A stretch of DNA of 64,000 nucleotides. Source: an uncultured Stomatobaculum sp. Its GTDB lineage: Bacteria; Bacillota; Clostridia; Lachnospirales; Lachnospiraceae. The position numbers were made by a program, and so were the translations under genes. Shown one piece after another: positions 25,422 through 34,657 of this stretch; within the stretch, counting starts at the first letter, position 1, and every line of letters begins with the position of its first letter. The notes beneath the pieces were generated by a model that saw only the letters and a list, made by a program, of their open reading frames with translations, did no database searches and had not been told where the DNA came from. Location of the stretch: contig NZ_CALEYG010000024.1 of NCBI RefSeq assembly GCF_937924975.1, positions 1 through 64,000 of the forward strand, given 5' to 3'.

Positions 25422-26186
25422 ATGAGCGAAAAGAAAATGATTTCCTGGAACGTGAACGGGCTCCGCGCGGCAGCGGGCAAGACCTTTTTTGACGCGTTCC
25501 ACGAGTTGGATGCGGATATCTTCTGCATCCAGGAGTCAAAGCTGCAGGAAGGGCAGATTGAGCTGGATTTGCCGGGCTACTACGACTATTGGAATTATGC
25601 GGAGAAAAAGGGCTATTCGGGCGTCGCAATGTTCACGAAGGAAAAGCCGGTGAACGTGAGCTACGGGCTCGGCATACCGGAGCACGACAAGGAAGGACGC
25701 GTGATTACACTCGAGTTTCCGGACTACTATGTGCTGACCTGTTACACGCCGAACTCCCAGAACGAGTTAAAGCGTCTCGACTACCGCATGGAATGGGAAG
25801 ATGCCTTCTTTGCGTACATCAAGGAACTGGATCAAAAGAAGCCGCTCATCTACTGCGGCGATCTGAATGTCGCGCATGAGGAAATCGACCTCAAGAACCC
25901 ATCGACCAACCGACGGAATGCGGGCTTTACCGATGAGGAGCGCGAAAAGATGACGCGCGTCTTAACGAATGGTTTTGTGGACAGCTTCCGTTACCTCCAT
26001 CCGGAGGAGAAAGATGCCTATTCCTGGTGGTCTTACCGGATGAAGGCGAGAGAGCGGAATGTCGGCTGGCGCATCGATTATTTTATCGTGTCGGAGCGGC
26101 TGAAAGACCGGATACAGGGAGCGTCGATTCACAGCGAAATTCTGGGAAGCGACCACTGCCCGGTGGAACTGAAAATCGATCTTTGA
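25422..26186 (+). CDS. xth: Exodeoxyribonuclease III (AP endonuclease)
   Basis: 254 aa. It cuts DNA 5' of abasic sites in base excision repair and acts as a 3' exonuclease. Family motifs are ISWNVNGLRA (metal-binding Asn), IQESKLQ (Glu), YTPNSQ, CGDLNVAHEEIDL (Asp, Asn), WRIDYFIVSE and ILGSDHCPV (Asp-His). TGAGGAAGAGT precedes ATG 25422. Its partner in the pathway, nth, lies at 13251. The GH13-like gene begins 12 bases downstream. Confidence 0.96.
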   Translation: MSEKKMISWNVNGLRAAAGKTFFDAFHELDADIFCIQESKLQEGQIELDLPGYYDYWNYAEKKGYSGVAMFTKEKPVNVSYGLGIPEHDKEGRVITLEFPDYYVLTCYTPNSQNELKRLDYRMEWEDAFFAYIKELDQKKPLIYCGDLNVAHEEIDLKNPSTNRRNAGFTDEEREKMTRVLTNGFVDSFRYLHPEEKDAYSWWSYRMKARERNVGWRIDYFIVSERLKDRIQGASIHSEILGSDHCPVELKIDL

Positions 26187-26198
26187 GGAGGAGGAAGC

Positions 26199-28046
26199 AT
26201 GGCGCTCGGAATACAGCTTGAGAAAGAGGGCATTTCGGTCTCTGTCGTCGCAAAGACAGTGCCGGAGCTGTTGCTTTTTTTCAGAAATGAGGAGGCGCCG
26301 CGACTTCGGCTTCCGTTTTCGAAAGACCGGCGGCTGGGAGAGGTGTACAGCTTGACCGTGAGCTTCCGGGAACTCCGCGCGGCGGGGTTTCGCGGCGCTG
26401 CGTTAAAGAGCGCGGAGTATCAGTTTGAGGCCGACGGCAAGCGTTTCGCCGATCCTTACGGAAAGAGTTTCAGCGGACATGACAGCTTCGGCAAGGCGCT
26501 GAAGGCGGACTGTGTGAAGCGCTCGCCGCTCTTTTTGTCGGACTTTGACTGGGAAGAGGAAGAGGCGCCGGTGATTCCGGCGCGGGAGCGCGTCATCTAC
26601 CGCCTGCATGTGCGCGGCTTTACGATGGCGAAAAACAGCGGCGTAGTGCAGCGCGGCACCTTCGACGGCATTGTCGAAAAGCTCCCGTATCTGAAAGAAC
26701 TCGGCGTGACAACACTTGAACTCCTGCCGGCCGAGGAATTCGAGGAACTTCCCTTCGGCAGTGCGCGTGTCAATTACTGGGGCTACGGCGAGACCTTTCA
26801 TTTTGCGCCGAAGGCGAGCTATTGCAGAAAGCGCCGCCGCGACCCGGCGGGGGAACTCCGTTCTCTCGTGAAAGCGCTTCACGCCGCGGGCATGGAGCTC
26901 GTGATGGAGTTCTACTTCGACGGGAAGCAGACCGTGAGTTATGTGCTCGAGGTACTGCGCTACTACCGGCGCTTTTATCACCTCGACGGGGCGCGCTTAA
27001 GCGGACGGTTTCCGCTCGGCGATATTTTGCGGGACCCGTATCTCAAGGGCTTTCTCCTCTTTGCGGAGGAGCGCCCCGCAGAGCCCGGCGCAAACTTTTA
27101 CTGTTGCGACCGCGCCTTTCAGCAGGATATGCGAAAGTTCTTAAAGGGCGACGAGAGTATGGTGCGCGCCCTGCTCGGCTACAGCCGCCGCACGGCCGGA
27201 GAGGCGCCGCGGGTCAATTACCTCGCGCACACGAACGGCTTTACGCTCGCCGACCTTGTGAGCTACGAGAGAAAGCACAACGAAGAGAACGGCGAGAATA
27301 ACACGGACGGCGGCAGCGAAACCGACAGCTGGAACTGCGGCGTCGAGGGCAAGACGAAGCGCCGGACTGTCCTCGCCTGTCGGGCACAGCAGCGCCGGAA
27401 CGCCTTTGCGCTGTTATTTCTGAGTCAGGGAACGCCGCTGTTTCTGTCCGGCGACGAATTCGGGAACAGCCAGGGCGGCAATAACAATGCCTACTGCCAG
27501 GACAATGCGGTCTCATGGCTCGACTGGCGCCAGGCAAAGCAGGAGGCAGAGAACCTCGCCTTTGTGCGGGGGCTGATAGCGTTTCGGAAGGCGCACCCGG
27601 CGCTCGGCAGACAGACACCGCCGCTGTTCCTTGACACGGATGCGGTCGGCCTGCCGGATGTCTCCTACCACGGGGAACAGCCGTGGCAGGCGCAGACCGA
27701 ACCTTTCCGGCGGCAGATCGGCATCCTGTATAACGGGCATTACGCAAAGCTCGCAAACGGCGAGGCAGACAGCACCCTGTTTTGCATCTATAATATGCAC
27801 TGGGAGGCGCACACGTTTTCGCTGCCCGGCGCAGGCAAGGGAAGGGCCTGGTACCTCGCCGTCCGGACCTACGGCGAGACGGCGCACTGCCTGAAGCCCG
27901 GCGAAGAAGAGCGCCTCGAAGACCAGGAGACATTTTTGCTGCCGGCGCGGAGCATCGTCGTGTTGCTCGCGAAAGAAGTGCCGACGGAAGAAAAGACAAA
28001 ACGAAGCAAGAAGAGACAGGGGGATACCAGAAGCAATGGCAGATAA
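26199..28046 (+). CDS. Isoamylase-like GH13-fold protein, probably catalytically inactive
   Basis: 615 aa. Family resemblance to glycogen debranching enzymes is clear in the second half: FTLADLVSYERKHNEENGE, LSQGTPLFLSGDEFGNSQGG and YCQDNAVSWLDW. However, the catalytic regions have lost their key residues. Region I (usually DVVYNH) reads EFYFDG; region II (usually DGFRFD) reads DGARLSG, with Ser268 at the nucleophile position; region IV (usually HD before GFTL) reads TN. Only Glu290 may survive as the acid. The fold may serve for glycan binding or regulation. GAGGAGGAAGC precedes ATG 26199. The last 11 bases overlap trpS. Confidence 0.85.
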   Translation: MALGIQLEKEGISVSVVAKTVPELLLFFRNEEAPRLRLPFSKDRRLGEVYSLTVSFRELRAAGFRGAALKSAEYQFEADGKRFADPYGKSFSGHDSFGKALKADCVKRSPLFLSDFDWEEEEAPVIPARERVIYRLHVRGFTMAKNSGVVQRGTFDGIVEKLPYLKELGVTTLELLPAEEFEELPFGSARVNYWGYGETFHFAPKASYCRKRRRDPAGELRSLVKALHAAGMELVMEFYFDGKQTVSYVLEVLRYYRRFYHLDGARLSGRFPLGDILRDPYLKGFLLFAEERPAEPGANFYCCDRAFQQDMRKFLKGDESMVRALLGYSRRTAGEAPRVNYLAHTNGFTLADLVSYERKHNEENGENNTDGGSETDSWNCGVEGKTKRRTVLACRAQQRRNAFALLFLSQGTPLFLSGDEFGNSQGGNNNAYCQDNAVSWLDWRQAKQEAENLAFVRGLIAFRKAHPALGRQTPPLFLDTDAVGLPDVSYHGEQPWQAQTEPFRRQIGILYNGHYAKLANGEADSTLFCIYNMHWEAHTFSLPGAGKGRAWYLAVRTYGETAHCLKPGEEERLEDQETFLLPARSIVVLLAKEVPTEEKTKRSKKRQGDTRSNGR

Positions 28047-29133
28047 AATTATTTTGACCGGAGACCGCCCGACAGGAAAACTGCATGTGGGACATTATGT
28101 GGGCTCGCTTCGCAGAAGAGTGGTTCTGCAGAATTCGGGCGAGTACAAGAGAACCATGGTCATGATTGCGGACGCCCAGGCGCTGACGGACAATTTTGAC
28201 AACCCGGAGAAAGTCAGACAGAACATCATTGAAGTGGCGCTCGACTATCTCTCGGTGGGGCTCGATCCGGAGAAATCCATTCTGTTCATTCAGTCGCAGA
28301 TTCCGGAGCTCACCGAGCTTACCTTTTTCTACTCGGATCTCGTCACGGTCGCCAGACTGCAGCGCAACCCGACCGTGAAGAACGAGATTAAGCTCCGGAA
28401 TTTCGAGGCGGATATTCCGGTCGGCTTTTTCACCTACCCGATCAGCCAGGCAGCGGATATCACGGCCTTTAAGGCGACCACGGTGCCGGTCGGCGAGGAT
28501 CAGCTGCCGATGATCGAGCAGACGCGAGAAATTGTCCGGAAGTTCAACTCGATTTACGCGCCGGTCCTCGTGGAGCCGGAGGCGCTGATTCCGAGCGATG
28601 CGGCTTCCCGCCGTCTTCCGGGCACGGACGGCAAGGCGAAGATGTCGAAGTCGCTCGGCAACTGCATCTACCTCTCGGACGATGCGGACACCGTGGCGGC
28701 GCGCATCAAGACCATGTACACAGACCCGGAACATCTCCGCGTGAGCGATCCGGGACACCTCGAGGGCAATACGGTCTTCACCTATCTGGAGGCCTTCTCG
28801 CGCCCGGAACATTTTGAGCGCTATCTGCCGGAGTACGCATCTCTCGACGAGCTGAAGGCGCACTACACGCGCGGCGGTCTCGGTGATGTCAAGGTCAAGA
28901 AATTCCTGACGGCGGTCATGCAGGAAGAGCTGGAGCCGATTCGGAAGCGCAGAAAGGAATACGAGCGCGATATTCCGGCGGTCTATGAGATTCTGAAGAA
29001 GGGCTCGGAGCGGGCGAGAGAGATTGCGGCGGAGACACTGCATGAGGTCAAGGACGCGATGCGAATTAACTACTTTGAGGACAGCGAACTCATCCGGGAG
29101 CAGGCAGAGCGCTATCGGAAGGCGGCGGAATGA
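28036..29133 (+). CDS. trpS: Tryptophanyl-tRNA synthetase
   Basis: 365 aa, a class I aminoacyl-tRNA synthetase. TGDRPTGKLHVGHYVG carries the HIGH motif and KAKMSKSLGN the KMSKS motif. It charges tRNA-Trp. It begins inside the last codons of the upstream gene and ends in an ATGA overlap with a glycosyltransferase gene, so it is embedded in a translationally coupled run. No T-box leader is present upstream, and none could fit. Confidence 0.97.
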   Translation: MADKIILTGDRPTGKLHVGHYVGSLRRRVVLQNSGEYKRTMVMIADAQALTDNFDNPEKVRQNIIEVALDYLSVGLDPEKSILFIQSQIPELTELTFFYSDLVTVARLQRNPTVKNEIKLRNFEADIPVGFFTYPISQAADITAFKATTVPVGEDQLPMIEQTREIVRKFNSIYAPVLVEPEALIPSDAASRRLPGTDGKAKMSKSLGNCIYLSDDADTVAARIKTMYTDPEHLRVSDPGHLEGNTVFTYLEAFSRPEHFERYLPEYASLDELKAHYTRGGLGDVKVKKFLTAVMQEELEPIRKRRKEYERDIPAVYEILKKGSERAREIAAETLHEVKDAMRINYFEDSELIREQAERYRKAAE

Positions 29134-30107
29134 CGAACCGTATTTTGCTCTGCACTTACGAGGGAGAGGAATATTTGGAGGCGCAACTGGCTTCGATGGA
29201 AGGGCAGACGGAGAGTAATTTCCGTCTGCTTCTTTCGGATGATGCCTCGACGGACCGGAGCTTTGCAATCGGCGAGGCGGCCGCCGCGCGCGATGCACGC
29301 ATTACGGCAATCCGGCGGGCGGAAAGGAGCGGCAGTGCGGCGCGGCACTTTCTTGAGGGACTGCGCGATCCGCGCTTCTTTTCCGCGGCCGATGAGAGCG
29401 ACTACTATTTATTCTCCGACCAGGATGATGTCTGGCATCCGGACAAACTGGCGGTTGAGGCCCGCGCGATGCGCTGCCTCGAAGCGCGCTACGGGAAAGA
29501 GCTGCCGCTCCTGGTGCACTGCGATATGCGGGTAGTCGATGCCGTAGGGCGGGAGCTTGCGCCCTCCTATGTGCGCTATCAGAAGATGAGCCCTGCGAGG
29601 CGGCGCTTCCGCCAGCTGCTCGTACAGAACAATGTGACCGGCGGCGCAATGCTCATGAACCACGCGCTCGTGCGGCTTCTGGTCGCACACGCAGTGCCGG
29701 AACATGCGGTAATGCACGACCACTGGATTGCGCTGGTCGCGGCTGCCTTCGGGCGCATCGCTTATCTGGATCGCGCACTCTATGACTACCGGCAGCACGG
29801 CGACAATGTACTCGGTGCAAAGAAGGGCGGCGCGCTCTCGGAAATTCGGCGGCGGCTCGGGCTCTCGGGAGAGAGCCTCGGGGAGATGAACGAAAAATCG
29901 GGCGCCGCTTACCGCGCCCTGTTTTTACAGGCCGAAGAGTTCCGGCGGCAGTACGGGGCAGAGCTTCCGGCAGCGGCAAGGAAGACACTCAATGACTTCC
30001 TCGCGCTGCAACACAAAACAAGAATCGGAAAGGCAGTGGGCATCCTTCGCGGCGGCTTTACCTTTAATCTGCCGCACCGCACACTGGGAGAATTACTCTT
30101 TTTATGA
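29130..30107 (+). CDS. Family 2 glycosyltransferase (rhamnosyltransferase-like)
   Basis: 325 aa. An N-terminal GT-A domain shows ILLCTYEGEEYLEAQLASM, the nucleotide-binding LLSDDASTD, the DxD-like FSDQDDVWHPDKL, and an acceptor-side MHDHWIALVAAAFG. The arrangement resembles rhamnosyltransferases of cell-surface polysaccharide synthesis; the sugar is inference. It is cytoplasmic or membrane-peripheral. It overlaps trpS upstream and the flippase gene downstream (ATGA in both cases). Confidence 0.9.
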   Translation: MTNRILLCTYEGEEYLEAQLASMEGQTESNFRLLLSDDASTDRSFAIGEAAAARDARITAIRRAERSGSAARHFLEGLRDPRFFSAADESDYYLFSDQDDVWHPDKLAVEARAMRCLEARYGKELPLLVHCDMRVVDAVGRELAPSYVRYQKMSPARRRFRQLLVQNNVTGGAMLMNHALVRLLVAHAVPEHAVMHDHWIALVAAAFGRIAYLDRALYDYRQHGDNVLGAKKGGALSEIRRRLGLSGESLGEMNEKSGAAYRALFLQAEEFRRQYGAELPAAARKTLNDFLALQHKTRIGKAVGILRGGFTFNLPHRTLGELLFL

Positions 30108-31546
30108 GACAGAGAGAAGAGAGTGTCGCAGGCGGGCTGTTCTGGAAGCTTTTAGAGCTGCTCGGTGCGCAGGGCGTTCAGTTTGTTGTCGCATTGTTTC
30201 TCGCGCGGCTCATGACGCCTGCGGAGTACGGAACGATAGGCCTGATTATGATTTTCATCACGCTTGCGAATGTATTCGTGCAATCGGGCTTTGCGACGGC
30301 ACTGATTCAGGCGGAGCAGGTGGAAGAGAGCGATTTCAGCTCGGTCTTCTGGATCAGCCTTCTGGTCTCCGTGCCGGTCTACGGGCTGCTCTTTGCCGCG
30401 GCGCCCCTGATTGCGCACTACTATGAGACGCCGGTGCTGCTGTCGCTGCTCCGCGCGATGGGACTGGTGCTGTTTCCCGGTGCGGTTATTTCGGTGCAGA
30501 CGGCCTATGTCTCCCGTAACCTGCAATTCCGGAAGCTCTTTGAGGCGACTATGGCGGCGGTGATTGTATCCGGTCTCGTCGCGATTCTGATGGCGGAGCG
30601 GGGCTACGGCGTTTTCGCGATGGCGGCACAGCAGCTCATTTACTACACCGCGCTGATGGCGGGACTTTTTGTCGCGGTTCCGTTTCGGCCGCGCAGCGGC
30701 ATTGTTCTAAAACGGGTGGAGAAGCTTTTTTCGTTCGGCTGGAAAATTCTGCTCTCGGGTCTTCTCGACACGCTCTGGAACAATATCTACGGTCTCCTGA
30801 TCGGCAAGTATTATTCGAAAGCGGCGCTCGGCGGCTATAACCGCGCGGAACAGTTTCCGAAGCTCATCACCTCGAATCTTTCGGCGGCGATGCAGTCGGT
30901 GCTGCTGCCGACGTATGCGAGACGGCAGTCGGAAAAGGAAAGTCTCCGCGACATGCTGCGGGACAGCATACGCCTCTCGGCCTTTGTGATATTTCCGATG
31001 ATGGCGGGGATGGCGGCGGTCGGCACAAGCCTGATTCGCACGCTCTTGACCGAAGACTGGCTTTTTTCCGTGCCGTATCTCCGCCTGCTCTGCCTCTGCT
31101 ATGCGTTTTGGCCGTTGCATGTCAGCAATCTGCAGATGATTACGGCGCTCGGGCGGAGCGATTTGTTCCTGAAACTCGAATGCATCAAGAAGCTGCTCGG
31201 CGCGGCACTGCTGGTGCTGAGTTTCCGCTACGGGATGATGGGCCTGCTCATCTTCAAGGCGGTCGACGAGGCGCTCTGCAGCGCGCTGAACGCGTGGCCG
31301 CTCGGCAAGCTTCTCGGCTACGGGCCCGGCAGGCAGTACCGGGATCTCGGCCCGGCAGCGCTCTGTTCGCTCCTCATGGGCGTTCTGGTCTATCGGATGG
31401 AGCGTCTACCGCTCAGTGCGCCGCTGCTTCTGCTCTCACAGCTTGCCGCAGGCATCGTGTGCTACGGAGTACTCGCCGCGCTGTTCCAGCGCGACATGCT
31501 GCGTTATCTCCGGAATTTTGTCAGGATGAGAGGAAAACAGGCATGA
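30104..31546 (+). CDS. Polysaccharide flippase (Wzx/RfbX-like, MOP superfamily)
   Basis: 480 aa with about 12 to 14 membrane segments. The N-terminal GGLFWKLLELLGAQGVQFVV and LARLMTPAEYGTIGLIMIF segments are typical of lipopolysaccharide/O-unit flippases, as is the central LLIGKYYSKAALGGYNRAEQF. It would move lipid-linked oligosaccharides across the membrane. It sits between two glycosyltransferase genes and overlaps both, which supports this role. No polymerase or priming transferase gene lies nearby, so the rest of the pathway is elsewhere. Confidence 0.93.
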   Translation: MRQREESVAGGLFWKLLELLGAQGVQFVVALFLARLMTPAEYGTIGLIMIFITLANVFVQSGFATALIQAEQVEESDFSSVFWISLLVSVPVYGLLFAAAPLIAHYYETPVLLSLLRAMGLVLFPGAVISVQTAYVSRNLQFRKLFEATMAAVIVSGLVAILMAERGYGVFAMAAQQLIYYTALMAGLFVAVPFRPRSGIVLKRVEKLFSFGWKILLSGLLDTLWNNIYGLLIGKYYSKAALGGYNRAEQFPKLITSNLSAAMQSVLLPTYARRQSEKESLRDMLRDSIRLSAFVIFPMMAGMAAVGTSLIRTLLTEDWLFSVPYLRLLCLCYAFWPLHVSNLQMITALGRSDLFLKLECIKKLLGAALLVLSFRYGMMGLLIFKAVDEALCSALNAWPLGKLLGYGPGRQYRDLGPAALCSLLMGVLVYRMERLPLSAPLLLLSQLAAGIVCYGVLAALFQRDMLRYLRNFVRMRGKQA

Positions 31547-32538
31547 CACAGAAAAAAGAACGCCCGCTCGTCAGTATCTGCGCGGTCTGCTATAACCACG
31601 CGAACTACCTTAGGCAGGCGCTGGATGGCTTTCTCGCCCAGCGGGGCGACTTTGACACGGAAATACTGGTCCACGATGACGCCTCGACCGACGGCTCCGC
31701 GGAGATTCTGCGGCGCTATGCCGCGCGCTACCCGGATAAAATTTTCCCGATTTTACAGGAGGAAAATCAGTACAGTCGGGGGAGACAAAACATCTCAGGT
31801 ATTTTCAACTTCCCGCGCGCGCGGGGCAAGTACATCGCTCTGATGGACTGCGACGACTACTGGTGCAATCCCGGTAAACTGGAGGCGCAGGTGAGCTATC
31901 TGGAAGCGCATCCGGACTGTGCGATGACCGTGCACGCGGCGGCCGTCAAAAACGACCGCGGCGAGCTCGTGAACCGGAATTTGATGCGCCCTTACCGCGG
32001 CGATCGCGATTTGAGTCCCGCGGAACTAATCGACAAGGCGGGAAGTTTTCCCTTCGGGGCGATGCTTCTTCGCCGCGAAGTTGTCGAAAACTTGCCGGAC
32101 TGGTATTTCCGCTGCCCGGTCGGCGATCGGCCGCTGGAACTCCTCGCGGCGTTAAAGGGATACTGCCACTATGCGGACCGCTTTGACAGCGTGTACCGTT
32201 TTCACGGCGCGGGGTCCTGGACCGAGGAGATGAAGAGCGGCGATTTCAAAAAGAAGCAAGATCGCTATGCCCTTGCGATGCGGGAGCTATACCGCGCCTT
32301 TGACCGGGAGAGCGGCGGGCGCTATCACCGCGAAGCGGTTTCGGCCGCGCGGCGCGTCTACTTTTTGACGCGGGTAAATCTTCGGGATTACGGCGAGATT
32401 TTCTCGCCGCGCTACCGGCGCTATTACCGGGAACTCTCTCTCCGGGATCGCTGCTTTATCCGAGCGGAGCGGACGCTGCCCTTCTTATTTTCGGGGCTCC
32501 GCCGTCTGAGAGACCGGATATTCCGGCAAGAGGGATAA
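31543..32538 (+). CDS. Family 2 glycosyltransferase
   Basis: 331 aa. The GT-A domain begins PLVSICAVCYNHANYLRQAL, with the nucleotide-sugar motif LVHDDASTDGS and the DxD motif LMDCDDYWCNPGKL. The C-terminal 80 residues are Arg/Tyr-rich. Start at ATG 31543 overlaps the flippase stop (ATGA). The last 54 bases overlap the end of the convergent aroD gene. Acceptor and sugar are unknown. Confidence 0.9.
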   Translation: MTQKKERPLVSICAVCYNHANYLRQALDGFLAQRGDFDTEILVHDDASTDGSAEILRRYAARYPDKIFPILQEENQYSRGRQNISGIFNFPRARGKYIALMDCDDYWCNPGKLEAQVSYLEAHPDCAMTVHAAAVKNDRGELVNRNLMRPYRGDRDLSPAELIDKAGSFPFGAMLLRREVVENLPDWYFRCPVGDRPLELLAALKGYCHYADRFDSVYRFHGAGSWTEEMKSGDFKKKQDRYALAMRELYRAFDRESGGRYHREAVSAARRVYFLTRVNLRDYGEIFSPRYRRYYRELSLRDRCFIRAERTLPFLFSGLRRLRDRIFRQEG

Positions 32539-33270
32539 AATCCGCTTTAAGTCCCGCGCGGGGAGCTGACCCGGCGCAGAACTTTCCCGCAGAGCGCCGA
32601 AACTCAGGCAGGAGCCGAATTCTGCACAGGAGATGCGGCTCAGAACGCCGTGCGGTCCCATGCCGATCAGGACAAAGGGACGGTCGGCGGTCTGTCTCTG
32701 AGCAGCGGAGAACCGTAAGAGTGAGAGAAGATCCTCGGTGGTTCCGGTCATGACAGCGAGTTTCAGGATGTCGGCATTGCAGTCTTGCATCCGCTGAAAG
32801 GTTTCGCGCATCACCTGCGGTGCGGGGGTTCCGTCAAAGAAGTGGCGGGATGCGATGACGGGGATATGTTCGCGCTGCAGCGCGGCGATGTGCGCGGCGG
32901 GATCCGGAAGGCCGGAGAAGAGCTCTACGTCCAATAAGTCGGGGAGCTGTTCCTTGGCGAGCCGCAGTTGGAATTCTCGATAGGCTGCCGCGTCGAACGG
33001 CAGGCGGCCGCCCTCCGGGAGACTCCGGAAAGTGATGAGGAGCGGGAGAGAACCGAGAGACTGTTTCAACTCCCGCGCGAGCGCGAGGAGCGCCTCGGTG
33101 TCCGGAAACGGCGACAGACAGTCAATGCGCCACTCGACAAGATCGGCGGCGCTGTCCGGCAGAGCGTCGAGCTCCGCCCGCAGTGCGGTCCGGTCGCTTC
33201 CGACCAGCGGGACAGCGACCTTGACCGGACCGCGCCCGAGTGTAAGAGTTCCGAGTCTGACTTCGCGCAT
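32485..33270 (-). CDS. aroD: 3-Dehydroquinate dehydratase, type I
   Basis: 261 aa. It dehydrates 3-dehydroquinate in the shikimate pathway through a Schiff base. The catalytic His lies in VIASRHFFDGTP and the Schiff-base Lys in ADILKLAVM. DLVEWRIDCL carries the substrate-binding Glu and Arg. GGGAGGCTCATT precedes the ATG at 33270. It is a stand-alone gene facing the glycosyltransferase; the tails overlap by 54 bases. It belongs with aroK at 15030 in function. Confidence 0.94.
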   Translation of the reverse strand: MREVRLGTLTLGRGPVKVAVPLVGSDRTALRAELDALPDSAADLVEWRIDCLSPFPDTEALLALARELKQSLGSLPLLITFRSLPEGGRLPFDAAAYREFQLRLAKEQLPDLLDVELFSGLPDPAAHIAALQREHIPVIASRHFFDGTPAPQVMRETFQRMQDCNADILKLAVMTGTTEDLLSLLRFSAAQRQTADRPFVLIGMGPHGVLSRISCAEFGSCLSFGALRESSAPGQLPARDLKRILSLLPEYPVSQTAEPRK

Positions 33271-33349
33271 AATGAGCCTCCCTAAGGTGAATTAGAGGTA
33301 TTTTATCGGAGACACTGCGGAAACGCAAGCAAAGAGAGAAGGAGAAGGC

Positions 33350-33973
33350 ATGGCAGAGAGCGGCATTTACGGCAATTTTACGGAGACACTGTTTGCAGTC
33401 AAGAAGAAACTCGAGCTGCAGATTCTGGCCTGGAATGAGGAGGCAGCGCAGCGCGGCGAGCACAAGTGTTTTGAGCACCTGACGAGCAGGGTAAAAACCG
33501 AACGCAGCATGCGGGACAAGCTTCTCCGCAGGGGCCTCGAAGAGACCACGGAGAATGCGCTCTGCCGCCTGACCGACGCAATCGGCCTCCGGATTGTGAC
33601 CCGCTTTGTCGACGACATCTACCGCGTGAAGGCAAAACTCGCGGCACTGCCGGGTGTGGAAATTGCGGAGGAAAAGGACTATATTCAGAATGTCAAGCCG
33701 AGCGGTTACCGGAGCCTGCATCTCATACTCCGCTGCGAGACCAATGCGCCGGATTTCTACGGGCGGGTGCCGGGACAGTTCTTTGTCGAAGTGCAGATTC
33801 GCACGATTGCGATGGACTCCTGGGCGAGTCTCGAGCACGAGATGCACTACAAGCGGGAGGGCGGCAACCGCGCGTTGATTGCGGCAGAGTTAAAGCATGT
33901 CGCGGACGATCTGGCCTCCTGCGATCTCTCGATGCAGACGATACGCAATATGATCAGAAAGGAGGAAGCATGA
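33350..33973 (+). CDS. Small alarmone synthetase (RelQ-like GTP pyrophosphokinase)
   Basis: 207 aa. A stand-alone RelA/SpoT-type synthetase domain without the hydrolase or TGS domains. Motifs include SRVKTERSMRDKL, the central DAIGLRIVTRF, then EKDYIQNVKPSGYRSLHLIL and VEVQIRTIAMDSWASLEHEMHYK, which bind and transfer pyrophosphate to GTP/GDP to make (p)ppGpp. GAGAAGGAGAAGGC precedes ATG 33350. Its stop overlaps the response regulator start (ATGA), an arrangement that ties alarmone synthesis to a two-component system. Confidence 0.92.
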   Translation: MAESGIYGNFTETLFAVKKKLELQILAWNEEAAQRGEHKCFEHLTSRVKTERSMRDKLLRRGLEETTENALCRLTDAIGLRIVTRFVDDIYRVKAKLAALPGVEIAEEKDYIQNVKPSGYRSLHLILRCETNAPDFYGRVPGQFFVEVQIRTIAMDSWASLEHEMHYKREGGNRALIAAELKHVADDLASCDLSMQTIRNMIRKEEA

Positions 33974-34641
33974 AGCTTTTATTTGCCGAAGACGAGGTGG
34001 AGCTGTCGCGCGCCGTCTGTGCGATTCTCCGCCACCAGGGCAATGAGGTGGATCCGGCCTATGACGGAGAAGAAGCGCTCCGAAAGGCGCGTGCCGGCAG
34101 CTACGACTGCATGGTCATGGATGTGATGATGCCGCGACAGGACGGCATCTCGGTGGTGCGGACCCTTCGCGCGGAGGGTGACAGGACGCCCATCATTATT
34201 CTGACCGCGAAGACCCAGCTTGAGGACAAAATCACGGGGCTCGACGCAGGCGCAGATGATTATCTCACAAAGCCCTTTGCGATGCGGGAGCTGCTCGCCC
34301 GGATCCGCAGCATGGCGCGGCGCTCGGGGTATCAGGAAGAGCGCATTCAGGCCGGCAATGTGACCCTGGACATGGGGGAGCAGGAGCTCAAGGCGTTTAG
34401 TTCCATCCGCATCGGCAGCAAGGAGGCACGCCTCATGGAAATTTTCATACGGAACCCGGGTAAGCTCCTCGGGAGCGAGGAACTTTTCCGGCGGGTCTGG
34501 GGCGAGAGCGAGGAGAGCGGCGATGAGCAGCTGTTTCTCTACATTTCGTATCTTCGCCAGAAGCTTGGCGCGATTCAGGCGGATCTCCTGATTGAGGGGG
34601 AGCGCGGCGGCAGCTTTGTGCTCCGGCAGCGGGATGCCTGA
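33970..34641 (+). CDS. OmpR/PhoB-family response regulator
   Basis: 223 aa. The receiver domain (1-120) has the acidic pocket (Glu-Asp at 7-8), phosphoacceptor Asp51 (VMDVMMPRQDG), and LTAKTQ and KPF further on. The C-terminal winged helix (about 130-220) ends LYISYLRQKLGA, as in PhoB-type DNA-binding domains. It is co-translated with the alarmone synthetase gene upstream and followed 16 bases later by its histidine kinase gene. Target genes are unknown; the uracil permease downstream is a candidate. Confidence 0.95.
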   Translation: MKLLFAEDEVELSRAVCAILRHQGNEVDPAYDGEEALRKARAGSYDCMVMDVMMPRQDGISVVRTLRAEGDRTPIIILTAKTQLEDKITGLDAGADDYLTKPFAMRELLARIRSMARRSGYQEERIQAGNVTLDMGEQELKAFSSIRIGSKEARLMEIFIRNPGKLLGSEELFRRVWGESEESGDEQLFLYISYLRQKLGAIQADLLIEGERGGSFVLRQRDA

Positions 34642-34657
34642 GACAGGGAGAACAGGA

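Noticed and set aside
28000..28036. T-box leader before trpS
   Set aside because: trpS starts inside the upstream coding sequence; there is no room for a leader and no T-box or specifier stem.
27241..29298. A 685-codon open frame on the minus strand
   Set aside because: It lies opposite the GH13-like gene, trpS and the first glycosyltransferase gene, all with clear family motifs. The antisense product is Arg/Pro/Leu-rich without any domain; it is a by-product of GC-rich codon usage.
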